From NCBI GenBank assembly GCA_037447655.1, contig JBBHKE010002154.1, positions 1-59,617 on the forward strand: a DNA stretch of 59,617 nucleotides, read 5' to 3'. The stretch is from Zygnema cylindricum (taxonomy: Eukaryota > Streptophyta > Zygnematophyceae > Zygnematales > Zygnemataceae). The notes under the pieces were generated by a model. That model was not told the DNA's origin. It was given only the letters and a program-made list of their open reading frames with translations, and did not search any database. Positions 43,297-53,520 of this stretch are shown piece by piece. Made by a program: the position numbers and the translations under genes. Position 1 is the first letter of the stretch, and the number at the start of each line of letters is the position of its first letter.

Positions 43297-43429
43297 TAGC
43301 GTTGCCATGGGTCGCGGTACGGACTGCCGTATCGCTGGCACAATGTGGCGTTGCTGTTTACATTCGAACTACAAACGTAATTCATTCGTTCATAACGGTT
43401 GATAGTTGATTATGTAACTGCGTTTATTT

Positions 43430-43665
43430 TACATATAACCTTCGACGGTGGTCCGACATAACTAACATTCATCGCGACAAATAATACTAACGTCAAAATA
43501 TACGGACAGGCAATTTTTGTCCGTCCACATAATTCAGTGTTCATAATTATCGCGCAAATAATTATCGCCGACATAACCCAATATAGAATACTTAAATAAA
43601 TTAGTGTAAACTACATAGTTGGAAAAGCTCTATCACATAAATTAGAGTTCATTACTCTAATTATT
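43430..43665. mobile_element. Truncated family 2 MITE, inverted
   Basis: Reverse complement of the left 240 bases of the MITE at 14353-14970 (AATTATCGCCGACATAACCC, CTCTATCACATAAATTAGAG). The CACCG terminus is lost. Confidence 0.7.
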
Positions 43666-43922
43666 AAGTGCGTCGCAATACAGACTGCCGTACGGCTCAC
43701 ACAATCTAAAGTTGCCAACAGTCCCCTGTATTGACTACCAGCCGTACCGGCCCCTAAAAAAGCGTCGTTAAAAGTAAGCGCAGTCTGCCAAAAGTGGCGC
43801 ATAGCGTGCAGATTGACCATAGATGTCCCGTGCGCATAATACGCACGAAACAACCGAGCGAATGCACGATACACATTTAACGATGAAAAAATATGTTATA
43901 CAATGCGTACCTGCCAATGTAG

Positions 43923-43932
43923 NNNNNNNNNN
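43923..43932. other. Assembly gap (10 N)
   Basis: Ten N bases of presumably unknown true length. The upstream part of the copy F locus and any linked element sequence may be missing here. Confidence 0.99.
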
Positions 43933-44230
43933 TAACACGCCTCTCTTCGTTAAAGATTCGAGGGCTCTGATCCAACCAGCACTACTGCCTACCGCCGAAA
44001 TAAGTGCCACCAACTCCCAAAGTGAAAACCTGAAACGCGTCGCAGCGTCGTACGCTCCCATAGCATCAAAAGTGCAAAGTCCAAAAGTGAAACCCTCAAC
44101 CACCGTGAATAAAGCCGCCATCCGTCCTCACGACCAACCTAGTCTCGGCAGCTTGGAAATTGCTTCTCTCCGCACAATCAGTTTACCTTCGCTTTTGGAA
44201 TTACCGGAATTGTCTGGTTCAGCAGTGTCT

Positions 44231-45508
44231 ATGGCGTCGTCGTCCTCTCCACCACCGAAAAGGAGGAGACTGGTACGGGTGGGACAAAGAGATCCGAACC
44301 GTCCCAAGAGTTAGTTAAGGGCGGCGGAGGCCATGGTGGAAGCAAGCAGGCGAAGAGAAGTAGAAGTGGAGTCGGAACCTGGGGAAAGCGCCAGTAGCGA
44401 GGCAGCACTGGCAGATACCAGTGGAGGGGAGGGGTCAGAAAATTCACAGGACCCTGAATACACCCCAACCCGGGAAGGTGATCAGGAATTTAAAGAAGAT
44501 CATGAGCTATCGGAGGCAGAGGAACCGGAACGAGAACCAACGCCTCCGCCAATTGAAGAGCGCGCCTCAGATCTAGAGGTGATGCGGGACCCGAACAAGG
44601 AGAGTACCGCGGACGAGCAGTCGTCTGAAAGTGCGGAGAGGAAGGCAGAGGCACAATACGCCAGTGGCGACGATGTGTTCCTCATGTGAGGAAACCGAAG
44701 AGATTTGGAGGAGGAAATTGAACAGGGAGAGGAAATTCCCGACTACCTCTTTCCACTATCGGACGACACCCACCATCCGGACCTCGCCTTCAGCTTCGCC
44801 AAAAGGTTTTATTGGAACCCCTCGGAGTGGCCCAAGGAATGGCGTATAGGGAAGCCTGGAGATCCTATCCGTATTCCTACCGTCGTTCCGTCACACCCAG
44901 CGTGGAATTTCATGCGGACAAAAGACTTGGGAAATAATCATAAAGGTTATGTGCAGCTGAATCCTCACGCCTTATCGTTCGTGGAAGTGGTAGAAGACAA
45001 CTACAGGTATAGGATTGATGTTCCCGGGTTACTCCGTCAATATCACCCGTGGGATGTCCGCCTCCACGACATCATTTCTAGGGCGGAGGTCACCCCTGAG
45101 GTACGGGCACTCAAGCTAGCCCGAAGGAATGCTCTGCAGCGGGCCCGAGCTGCAAGGAAGCACGTGTCCTTTAAATTACGGAAAGTACCTCGGTGGGAAC
45201 CGGCGGATGAAGCGGAGGAAGTTTCCCCAGTGGCTGAATCTGAAGAACCCTGGATTCCGGCACCTGAGGAGCCTGCACCGGCAGCCATTCCGCCGCGACC
45301 CGAAGTACCTGAGGTTGTACCCGAGGAAGGGGAAGATCAGGTTCGGGAGCGAATCACTCGGAGGCGGTTGGCAGCTGCAGATCATCACATCGCGTTACTG
45401 GAGACCCGATGTGAACAGCTCCAAAATCAACTCGACGCCCTTCGCCAGGAGTTCGAAGAGTATCGCGAGGAAACATACGACATACTCCGGCAGTTGCAGT
45501 TTCCCTGA
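44231..45508 (+). pseudogene. Copy F of an unfamiliar acidic coiled-coil protein (two in-frame stops)
   Basis: One reading frame of 425 codons, interrupted only by TAG at 44312 and TGA at 44687. Order: basic start MASSSSPPPKRRRLVRVGQ, a long Glu/Ser-rich acidic part with DEQSSESAER, then from about codon 165 a compact region (FYWNPSEWPKEWRIG, HPAWNF, IDVPGLLRQYHPWDVRL), an Ala/Pro-rich linker, and a C-terminal heptad-like coiled coil (HHIALLETRCEQLQNQLDAL) ending at QLQFP. Copy G at 50334-51845 has the same order and motifs. The frame is also open from 43932 to 44231. The gypsy-type LTR starts 44 bp after the stop, so F may be a 3' ORF of that element or may simply lie beside it. No known domain recognised. 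Confidence 0.65.
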
Positions 45509-45552
45509 GTCACTCAAAGTTCAGCGGGACGCTGATCCTTAGTGGGAGGCAC

Positions 45553-46053
45553 TGTAACAGGGTTACAGAATTGGGTACTTAGTGGCTAGGGCTAGGCTGT
45601 TATAGTTACGATTTCAGAGCAGCGCAGTTGCAATTACAGAGTAGCGCAGCTGCGATTCCAGACCAGCGCACCATGCAGCATAGGAACTTGGCGGGGTAGC
45701 AACTTTGTAGCGCAGCAGCGTAGCAGCGCAGCATAGCAACGCCGCAGAATGTAGATTGAGCTGTATAGTTCTAGAAGGAAGTTTTGGATAGATCCTGATT
45801 GACCGTGAAGGTCCACGTGTAACGCTGTATAGTACTAGGTTGACTAGCAGTTAGTTTAAATAGTCAAGTAGACCTAGTGAATGGGGACCGCAAGTAGGCC
45901 TACACAGCCAGCGCAACCTTGTACTCTCTTTCCAGTAATAAAGCGCAACCTTGTCTGTGAGTTCTGTGTGCTCCTGCTGTTGCTACGGGAAGATCCTTGG
46001 TGTTTTCAGCTGTGTACTGAGACGTGTTGTGGTGTATTGTCACCTCTTTTACA
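45553..46053 (+). repeat. Gypsy-type LTR (probably a 3' LTR)
   Basis: 501 bp TG...CA (TGTAACAGGGTTACAG to CTCTTTTACA), homologous over its length to the 5' LTR of gypsy E at 57853-58334. A purine tract AGTGGGAGGCAC precedes it, as for a 3' LTR. The 5-bp flanks (GGCAC, CCTAC) do not match, which speaks against a solo LTR. U3 contains the motif CAGAGCAGCGCAG several times. Confidence 0.8.
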
Positions 46054-46913
46054 CCTACCAATCCGTTATCTTCCTCTCTCTTTCGCATGTAAAATTGTCA
46101 TCTTTGATCAACTTCTATCCGACGGCCGTTCTATTGGGGAGGACCCTACGGCAACATGTGATCGTAGGGAAGAAAAAAGCATCATTTTGAAATTGTTGGA
46201 CAGGATGAAAGCTTCTGGAGTAAACCTTGAGGAGCTTTGCATGGATCTGTATTTGTCGTCATCGATCGTTGCTAATAAGTTAGTGTGTGTAATATTACCA
46301 AGTTGTTAAATTTTCTTTAAGGGGATTTCCGAGCTAGAGGTAGAAACGTTAAGAGTTATGTACTACATAGAGCTTTGTTGAATATTGTAGATTAATAAGC
46401 CTACATTTTTGTTTTAGTTTAACGTTGTAAAAAGATATCATCGTGAAATATACAAATTTTGTATTTTATTCCCATTGTTGTTAATCAATGATTTTATTAG
46501 TGTCATCTTTTTTTATATTTTTATGAATTGTGTGTTTTTTTAATTTCTCTCATGTTGTTCCGATGACTTTTTTGCAATGAAATACATTAAATGTTCTTGG
46601 CGTTTTTTCGTTTGTGTATCATCTGTATATGTTGAAAATATGCATTTATCTTTCTTTTCACCGCGTATATTACTCGAACTGTGCTTTTCTTACATGGAAG
46701 ATTTTTCTTTCGTTATTCAATCAAGTTTTTATGGTTTCAGCCTAGTCAAAATGGGTTTTTTTTTCATAGTTAAAACCCTCTTACTTGTTCAGAGCATTAA
46801 TAATATCCACCTTATATGTAAACTGACGGTTCACGGACCAGCGACGAACCAACCTCGCCGCTGTAAGGCCATGCGATCAAACACACAACGTTACAATGTA
46901 TTCCATGATTTGC
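46054..46913. other. AT-rich DNA without recognised gene
   Basis: Short open frames (for example 46089-46309, with SIILKLLDRMKASGVNLEEL) have no family resemblance I recognise. TTTTT-rich low complexity dominates from 46480 to 46760. Confidence 0.4.
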
Positions 46914-47463
46914 ATTCAGCGACGAGGCAATGTTTGCTTTGTCGAAGATGATGCAAAAGCAGTTTCACCGCTGGATTTCCACACAGCAACGAGACAGTTT
47001 CTACATCGTCAAAGATCATGCTGAAGCAGTTTCAAAGCTGGAATGCAATCCAGCGACGAGACAGCCTCTGCTTTGTCGAAGATGATGAAGAAGCATTTTC
47101 GCCGCTGGATTTCCACACAGCGACGAGACAGTTTTTACATCGTCAAAGATGTTGCTGAAGCAGTTTCAAAGTTGGATTGCCACCTTGCGACGAGACAGAC
47201 TTTGCTTTGTCGAAGATGATGCAAAAGCAGTTTCGCCGCTGGATTACCACATAGCGACGAGACAGTTTCTACATCGTCAAAGATCATGCTGAAGCAGTTT
47301 CAAAGCTCGAATGCCATCCAGCGACGAGACAACCTCTGCTTTGTCGAAGATTATGCAGAAGCAGTTTCCCTGCTGGATTTCCACACAGCGACGAGACTGT
47401 TTCTACATCGTCAAAGATGTTGCTGAAGCAGTTTCAAAACTGGATTGCCACCTAGCGACGAAA
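46914..47463. repeat. 67-bp repeats arranged as 134-bp dimers
   Basis: About eight 67-bp monomers of two alternating types, giving a strict 134-bp period (GTCGAAGATG at 46941, 47075, 47209 and 47343). Each ends with an AGCGACGAGACAG word. The array lies beyond the 3' end of the transposase gene, like a subterminal repeat block of a DNA transposon. Further CGACGA hairpins follow (CAGCGACGAAGC...TCGTCGCTG at 47550-47575). Confidence 0.9.
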
Positions 47464-48131
47464 AATTATCGCCGCTGAAAGGGCAATCATTACTTATGTA
47501 GGTGAATATGCTGTAAAAATTATGAACTTCCTCGATGGGTGATGAATCAGCGACGAAGCATACTCGTCGCTGAATAGTTTAGGATGTACAATTCAACAAT
47601 ATATATAAAATTCCATACTACACGCACACTCAAATTCCGAACACCACATTAACATAATCTCAAGGTAAATACATAATAAATTTTAGATATACATCCAATT
47701 CCACATAAAGCCAAACATGTAAACTTCAAAAATACCGAAATTGTATTATCCCATAATAAAACCATACATACATATGAAATCTGTTTTTTCCTATGAAGTG
47801 AATTGATACTAAACTTCATGGACCGTCTACATTAATCTGCCACGAGTATGACTACTACTCCCGCTATAATTAAACTACCATTCCTAAACTAACATTTAAA
47901 AGAAAAAAAACAATACGTAGTTATATTATATCTTTAAAACTCGTTGCCGCTCATCCCTCCCTTGCTGAAAATGCTATCTTGCTGACTGTCGGCATCTTCA
48001 ATATTTCAGAGGAATTCTCTTGCCCTTGGGCAAGGAGGTTCCACAACCTCTCTTTCGAAGTGGTTGCGATACTTGGTGATTATGTCTTGCAATTGATGTG
48101 TGAGCATGTCTTCTTCCCACTGTCCGTCACG

Positions 48132-48610
48132 TTAAGACAAGCCACATTGAATCATTGTTTTCCTCGCATAACTCATCCCGTTTTTGTCTTGCATCGCGTT
48201 AACCTCTCGGATAGAATCCCTTGCCAATTTTAGAAAAAATGCCTTACCGGGTCCCACCAATTTTCCGAACCATCCACGACTTGAAGGTTTAGCCCATTGC
48301 CCGGTTTCAATTCCTTTTGCCTTCCAACTGTGCCATATACGGCTCCACACGTCCTTGATTTTAGAAATGACAAAAGAGTCCGCCGGTTGAACAAGATGCG
48401 TAGCATTAGGTGGAAAATAGTGCAAAACGGTGTTTTTGGCCTCTACGACTCGCTCCAACTCATCGGACGTATTATGACCTCCACAGTTTTCCAATAACAT
48501 GATTTTTTGTCGTCCTTCCCAATCCCTTTGATAATTCCTTGACTCTTCAAACCACTGTGGGAACACCGTTTTATCGTTCCAACCCTTTGGACCGGTCCGG
48601 TAACAAACAC
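48132..48610 (-). CDS. DDE transposase exon 4 (rest of the catalytic core)
   Basis: Acceptor TTTTCAG at 48611. Encodes GVCYRTGPKGWNDKTVFPQW, then IMLLENCGGHNTSDEL, VLHYFPPNATHLVQPADSF and a C-terminal helical part. The second catalytic residue, normally Asp in LLLDN-x-x-GH, is Glu here (LLENCGGH); the third Asp is in VQPAD. A TAA at 48132-48134 stops the frame, but the same frame continues with protein-like sequence (RDGQWEEDMLTHQLQDIITK) to a TGA near 48012. The TAA may therefore be a recent nonsense change. Confidence 0.85.
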
Positions 48611-48944
48611 CTGAAAAGATAAAAAATAGAAAAAAATAAGAAAAAATTAACACTTTATTTTGCTTGCATAAATTTGCCTTATGGGGAGTAATCTACTTGT
48701 ACCATACGTAGCTAGTAATAGGAGTCATTGTTTGAGATAAGAGAAGTTAGAGAGTTAATGAACAAAAATGACGTAAATTTTTAATGGGAGAGAGAGGGAG
48801 AAGGTATGAGAGGTCGAGGTAAAGAGATATACGTATAAGATTAGACACAAATATGAAGATGGAGAGAAATGGAGAGACCTTCATCAAAGAAAAACATACA
48901 TCAAAATAAAAATGAAAACATTAGATTTGGGAGAACAAACTCAC

Positions 48945-49196
48945 CCGGGACGGTGTTCGCTAAACCTTGTATCGGGTAACTCCTCTCACGATTTGCAAAA
49001 ATTATCTTCGGGTTTTCGATACGAGCGTTCACCCCTCCAGTTATTTGCACCATGAGAGTCATGGATTCACCTCCTCCCGCGACGTCGGCGTATTTCACCA
49101 CATCATCCCCTCGAAATCCCAAAGTCTTTCCATTGTCGGTGTTGACGATCACGTGTGTTTCATCCATGTTTTCCACTAGGTCTTCGTTGAAAATTC
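48945..49196 (-). CDS. DDE transposase exon 3 (first catalytic Asp)
   Basis: 252 bases from ATACTAG to GTGAGT, phases consistent with both neighbours. Encodes GIFNEDLVENMDETHVIVN, with the first DDE Asp in NMDETH, then LGFRGDD, GGGESMTLMVQITGGVNAR and LANTVPG. This is the DDE_1 core layout seen in pogo/jerky-type transposases. Confidence 0.85.
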
Positions 49197-49342
49197 CTAG
49201 TATACATGCAACGGCAAACCAAAACAAACAAAAATCATACTTTTTTAGTATATGTCGTTAAGCAGGGAATACAACGAAAACAAAACACAAGTCAAAAAAA
49301 GGAAACATCATTATAATATTTTCATAATGTATAGTGACTCAC

Positions 49343-49822
49343 CGGATTCAAACCCTCGCTTCAGTACGCCCATGTGGAAGACCACGGTACGCTCAATGTA
49401 TTCCTCTTTCTCGGGTAAGCATTGTAGTTTCCCCTTTTGTGCACGCATAACAATGTTGTGCTTCTCTTGACACCTTTGCCCCAACCTTTTATTTATTACC
49501 GGATGTATTTCGGACCCGTTCTTGTTGAACCATTCCGGTCCGTACTCTTTCCTCCTTTCTCTTATAATGTCCCTAGCGATGTCCCCGAGAATTGTGGTGG
49601 ACATCTTCATACGCGCTTTCTTAAAACGTTCAAAATCCGAAAGTAAATCTTCGTGTATAACTGTCACCCAAGCGGCTTCCTTCCTTCCTCGTCCCAGCAA
49701 AGCCTTAGTAACCGCCACCGATCTCGTCCTGGAACTAGAAGAAGAGAATGTCCGGGTTGTCTCTCGTATTCTGTCAAGCGTATTCCTCCTCTCTATCCAC
49801 CATCTCTTGGCCTTTTGATACC
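49343..49822 (-). CDS. DDE transposase exon 2
   Basis: 480 bases from acceptor GTACAG to donor GTGAGT. Encodes KAKRWWIERRNTLDRIRE, a Ser/Arg-rich piece, then FERFKKARMKMSTTILGDIA, NKRLGQRCQEKHNI and a helical segment to KRGFES. The position before the catalytic domain suggests the helix-turn-helix DNA-binding region of pogo/CENP-B-like transposases, but I could not identify the fold with certainty. Confidence 0.65.
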
Positions 49823-49929
49823 CTGTACACAATACACAATGTAAAAGATAAAATGAGTTTCATTGTGTGTGTCACTTCATTAGTCACAGTGGTAAGCATT
49901 ATAGCAATTTAAAGCGACAGTAAAGAGAT

Positions 49930-50105
49930 GCGGGAATATTCAGCGACGAAGTGTTACACTCGCTGATTCAGCGACGACAGAATGTCGTCGTTATATCAAT
50001 GAATTGACAATTTTTTTTGTAAACGAAATTGATACGTAGTCGTCTGCCGACCACCAACGAAAATTCGACAATTTAGCGACGACCTTGTCTCGTCGTTAAA
50101 CCGTG
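49930..50105. repeat. CGACGA hairpins near transposase exon 2
   Basis: Short inverted pairs: CAGCGACGAAG...CTCGCTG, AGCGACGACAGAATGTCGTCG and TAGCGACGACCTTGTCTCGTCG. The same motif family occurs in the 67-bp and 117-bp arrays, so these look like binding sites of an element-encoded protein, by analogy with CACTA and other plant transposons. Confidence 0.6.
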
Positions 50106-50333
50106 AAAGAGAACTATCTAACACAATGCCGACATCTGCAAATTTAAATGTAAGAGTTAAAGTTAAATTTACATTCACAAGGCTAGGAAATGGAAGAGAT
50201 ATATTAAATTTATACACGTATGGAAAAAATAAAAAACAAACAAAACATTGGGACATGCAATGTAGGGTAAGGGAGAAATCGGGATACCTCTATGTCGAAT
50301 GAAGGTCATGAAATTGACCTTCATCATCTCGCA

Positions 50334-51845
50334 TCAACGACGCCTAATTCCTGCAAGCTCTCCAGTGAGATTATTAATTAAGCGACGAACCTCTCTCATC
50401 GCTAATTCTTGAGCCTCCACCCGCCGATTGAGATTTTCAACTTCATTCCTGAATTGCTCCACTTCCGGCAATGGAGGGGGCTCATCGACATGTGGGACCC
50501 TCATAATTTCCCAAAGGTACGTACGCCTCACTTGCACATTTCGGAAGCGTTGTAAAACCGCACTTCGAGCCTCTAAAAATTCGTTAAGCCCCGGAGTACG
50601 AGTTGCACGACGTAGAATGGTGAATAACCGTGGATCCTAAGGGTGATAATGCCGCATTAGTTCCGGCACATTGATTTCGAATCCGATCGGTCGACGTGCA
50701 ATCCATGTAAAACGTTCATCATTAGGCTGAAAATGCTTGATGTAAGGGAAATTTGAAACATGGTTGTACGATGCGATGTACAACCATGTTGGGTGGGCGG
50801 GGACATCCGGAGAAACGTAGTTCAAATTCTGATCGAGTGGCCGAGCCTCCCCATAACGCCAATAGTCCGGCCACTCCTCGGCCGGGATGTAGTGGGCCGC
50901 CAATGGTCGGAAGCCATCCATGGCCTCATCTCCGACGGGAGGCGGAAAAAACCAATCGGGTTCTTCCTCTCGAACGGGAACATCACGGTCGGCCAGAATT
51001 TGAGGTGGTTGTACCGCCACGATAACTCTTTCGCGGTTCGGTGAAGGAGGAAAAGCAACGACCTCGTCTTCGTCTCCATATTCTTCCTCCATGCGCCTCT
51101 CCGAGCTCTCCGAAGATTGCTCGTCCGAGGTTGTGGGATCGTCCTCGTATTTCGTCACCGGAATGTCCGACGATTCGGTTTCTTCCGGCACTTCCTCCTC
51201 TTCCGTAGGCTCTTCCCCGTCCTCTATAGGCTCGTCCGACGCGGTTCCCGAGGGGTCGTATTCTTGGTCTTCTTCCTTACCCCCTTCTCCTTCGCGGACA
51301 CCTTCCTCCTCGCCTCCAACCCTTTCATTTGGAACCTTCCCCTCCGGCACACTTCTCCTTACTACCCTCTCCGTCCCCGTCCCTTCCCTCTCCACCCCCT
51401 CTGATTCCTCCATCTCCTCTATTTTGGCACTTTATTCCTCCCCCTCCCTCAAAACCAACTCCATTCCAACCCTTTCCCCACCACCCTCCTCCAATTCCAC
51501 CCTTTTCCCTAATACTCCTCCGGTTGCCCCCCTCTCTCGAACTACCACCTCCGCTCCCGGTATCTCATGCCCAACTGCCTCCTCATCCAAATTTGGCCTT
51601 TCTTCCGCCCCCTCTATTTCCCTCTCCCTAACAAATTCCGCCCCTTCCTCACGTTCTCTTTCAATATCCTCCCCTACCGCTATCTCCCTTTCTTCTCTAA
51701 ATTGTTCTATAATCGCCTCCCTTTCCCTCACTAAGTTCTCCCCTCTAGGTATACTACCCCCTACCTCGGTTTTATTTGGTCGTGGACAATATCGTCGCTG
51801 AATGGCAGAGCGAAGTCGTTTGAATGGTCGTCGGCCGCCCTCCAT
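50334..51845 (-). pseudogene. Copy G of the acidic coiled-coil protein, in the transposase intron (two in-frame stops)
   Basis: A single frame of 503 codons from ATG 51845 (MEGGRRPFKRLRSAIQRRYC), broken only by TAA at 51432 and TAG at 50637. After the basic start come long Glu/Arg heptad-like and Glu-rich acidic parts with DEQSSESSERR. Then follows the compact region shared with copy F (HYIPAEEWPDYWRYG, VPAHPTWLY, INVPELMRHYHP, then DPRL after the TAG, which replaces the Trp of F) and a C-terminal coiled coil (VENLNRRVEAQELAMREVRR). It is coded in the same direction as the transposase and would be contained in its intron 1. Function unknown. A second transposon protein (like TnpA of En/Spm) is the most interesting option. 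Confidence 0.65.
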
Positions 51846-52167
51846 GGAGAAGAAAAACAATTGCTTCCCGGGAAACAAAGTAGTTACACAGTTGAGGGAG
51901 AAAAAAACAACCTAAAAGAGGCACTTTTGGTTTGATCTTTACTTAGATTTTGGTGCTATAACAACCTAGACAACTATTCACCGACGGAAAATTTAACCGT
52001 TGGCCCTGCGAAGTTATAGAATCGACATCCAAGCGACGACACAATGTCGTCGAGCGTTCAAATATATTCGCGTTTCTTAACATGGAATCGACGAAACAAC
52101 GTTGACGCCCGCGAATGATATTCAAGTATACCAGCGTTGGATTGACTGAACTGATGTCGTCGGTGGT

Positions 52168-52430
52168 TTAGTCGAAACGACGAACCAGTGTCGTGCGTCA
52201 TTCGCACTTTCGACAAAACGAGGAGTCCTCATACATTCAATGAATTTGTCGAACCCATCATTGAAGCGACGACACGATGTCGTCGCATACACCGCGACGA
52301 ACCACTGTCGTCCGTCATTCGCACTTTTGACAAAACGAGGAGTTCTCATACATTCAATGAATTTGTCGAACCCATCATTGAAGCGACGACACGATGTCGT
52401 CGCATACACCGCGACAAAGAACCTTCGTCG
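52168..52430. repeat. 117-bp tandem repeats with a CGACGACA palindrome
   Basis: Two and a bit units of 117 bp (CGTCATTCGCACTTT at 52196 and 52313), each with the palindrome CGACGACACGATGTCGTCG. They lie in intron 1 of the transposase gene between exon 1 and copy G. Related single motifs are at 52030-52055. Confidence 0.88.
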
Positions 52431-52598
52431 CTAATACGCTGTCCCCACAAAGAAATCGTAGGACACGATAAAAGTAATACCAAAATATAAAAAGACAATG
52501 CATACCAACCGACAACATAAATAAACACGCACTAATGGCGAGGCAATGACAAGTTAGGATGTACATTGAGAAGGAAAGTAGGCGGTCCAACATATTAC

Positions 52599-52971
52599 TT
52601 GTATTGTAGACTCCGGTAAAATGCTCGTGAAACTTCCTCAACGTCCTTGGAATGAGTTCTTTCTCCCCGTTATTTTCGCAATCCCTCAACATCTGGTTTA
52701 TAACTCGCAGCCGTGTTACCTTAGTCGACACATGTTGAACTTTCCTGTGAGGAACACGTCCTCTCGAATTGGCCGAGGACGGAAAAAACCCTTCCACAAT
52801 GGCCGCCGGGTCAACCGAGGTTTCGACTTCCGCCTCACTCCCTTCCTCGTTCGGAAATGCGATTTCCTCGTCGACCCTTTCCATTTCTTCATCTTGTTCA
52901 CACTGAGCGTTACGTTGATTGTTGATGTTATTAGCAGGGTTGGCTCCCCAAATTCTATTAAGGGTCCACAT
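52599..52971 (-). CDS. DDE transposase exon 1 (N-terminal)
   Basis: Frame from ATG 52971: MWTLNRIWGANPANNINNQ, an acidic stretch with EEMERVDEEIAFPNEEGSE, then HVSTKVTRLRVINQMLRDC and FHEHFTGVYNT. It ends at donor GTAATA in phase 1, which fits the phase of exon 2 (first bases GG). The match of phase and the lack of another acceptor-bound frame are my reasons for joining them. I recognise no DNA-binding domain by eye. Confidence 0.45.
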
Positions 52972-52979
52972 AATTTCAA

Positions 52980-53520
52980 AACCTTAATATCTCCTAAAAA
53001 ATAAGAAATAAGAGATGCCGAACGGAAGAAAATGGCAACCCAAGCAAATGAGGAAGAAGTGGTGATAGTGTCGACTTCACTATCACAAATTCATTTATAT
53101 AATACACTTGATGCAACCGAAAGTGAATTTTCACGGTAAAAATGGAGGGATTTGCCATTTTAAAAATTTCGTTAAAAATTCAAATTTTGAACTTTATTAT
53201 GCCTTTCAAATTTTAAATATTTAAAAACGCGGGAATAGAAGCGGGATTACGTCAAAAATGTTTCGATTTGGCAAAATATTTCAAAACTGACGTCGTCGAT
53301 GAAAATTTTTTCGCGCCATGGAAAGACCTCCAGCTTACAGTGCGTACGGCAAAAAGATGATGGAAAAAAAATGCGGCGTCGTAACCCCGAAAAACGGTTG
53401 TTCTAACGTCACGTACGAAAACTGCCCAACTTTAGGAATGCGTGGATAGTAAAGATGCCACGTGTTTTCGGCAACAGTCAATGATGATCTTCCAACGAAG
53501 ACTGATCATCTTTCGTCGCC
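52980..53520. other. Upstream flank of the transposase gene
   Basis: AT-rich, with isolated GACGTCGTCGATG (53290) and GCGGCGTCGTAAC (53373) words of the CGACGA type. This would be the place for the transposon's 5' terminus, but I could not find an inverted partner. Confidence 0.35.

Larger units (their letters stand above)
48000..52971 (-). mobile_element. Coding part of a pogo-like DDE transposon
   Basis: Four-exon transposase on the minus strand (52971-52599, 49822-49343, 49196-48945, 48610-48132 or further). The large first intron contains copy G of the acidic coiled-coil protein and CGACGA repeat arrays. Repeats with the same CGACGA core lie outside the gene on the 3' side (46914-47463) and as hairpins at 49930-50100. 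Terminal inverted repeats and target duplication were not identified, so the outer limits are open. Confidence 0.6.

Noticed and set aside
45553-46053. Solo LTR downstream of an independent host gene F.
   Set aside because: The 5-bp flanks GGCAC and CCTAC differ and a purine tract precedes it, so a 3' LTR is the better reading, though decay of a target duplication cannot be excluded.
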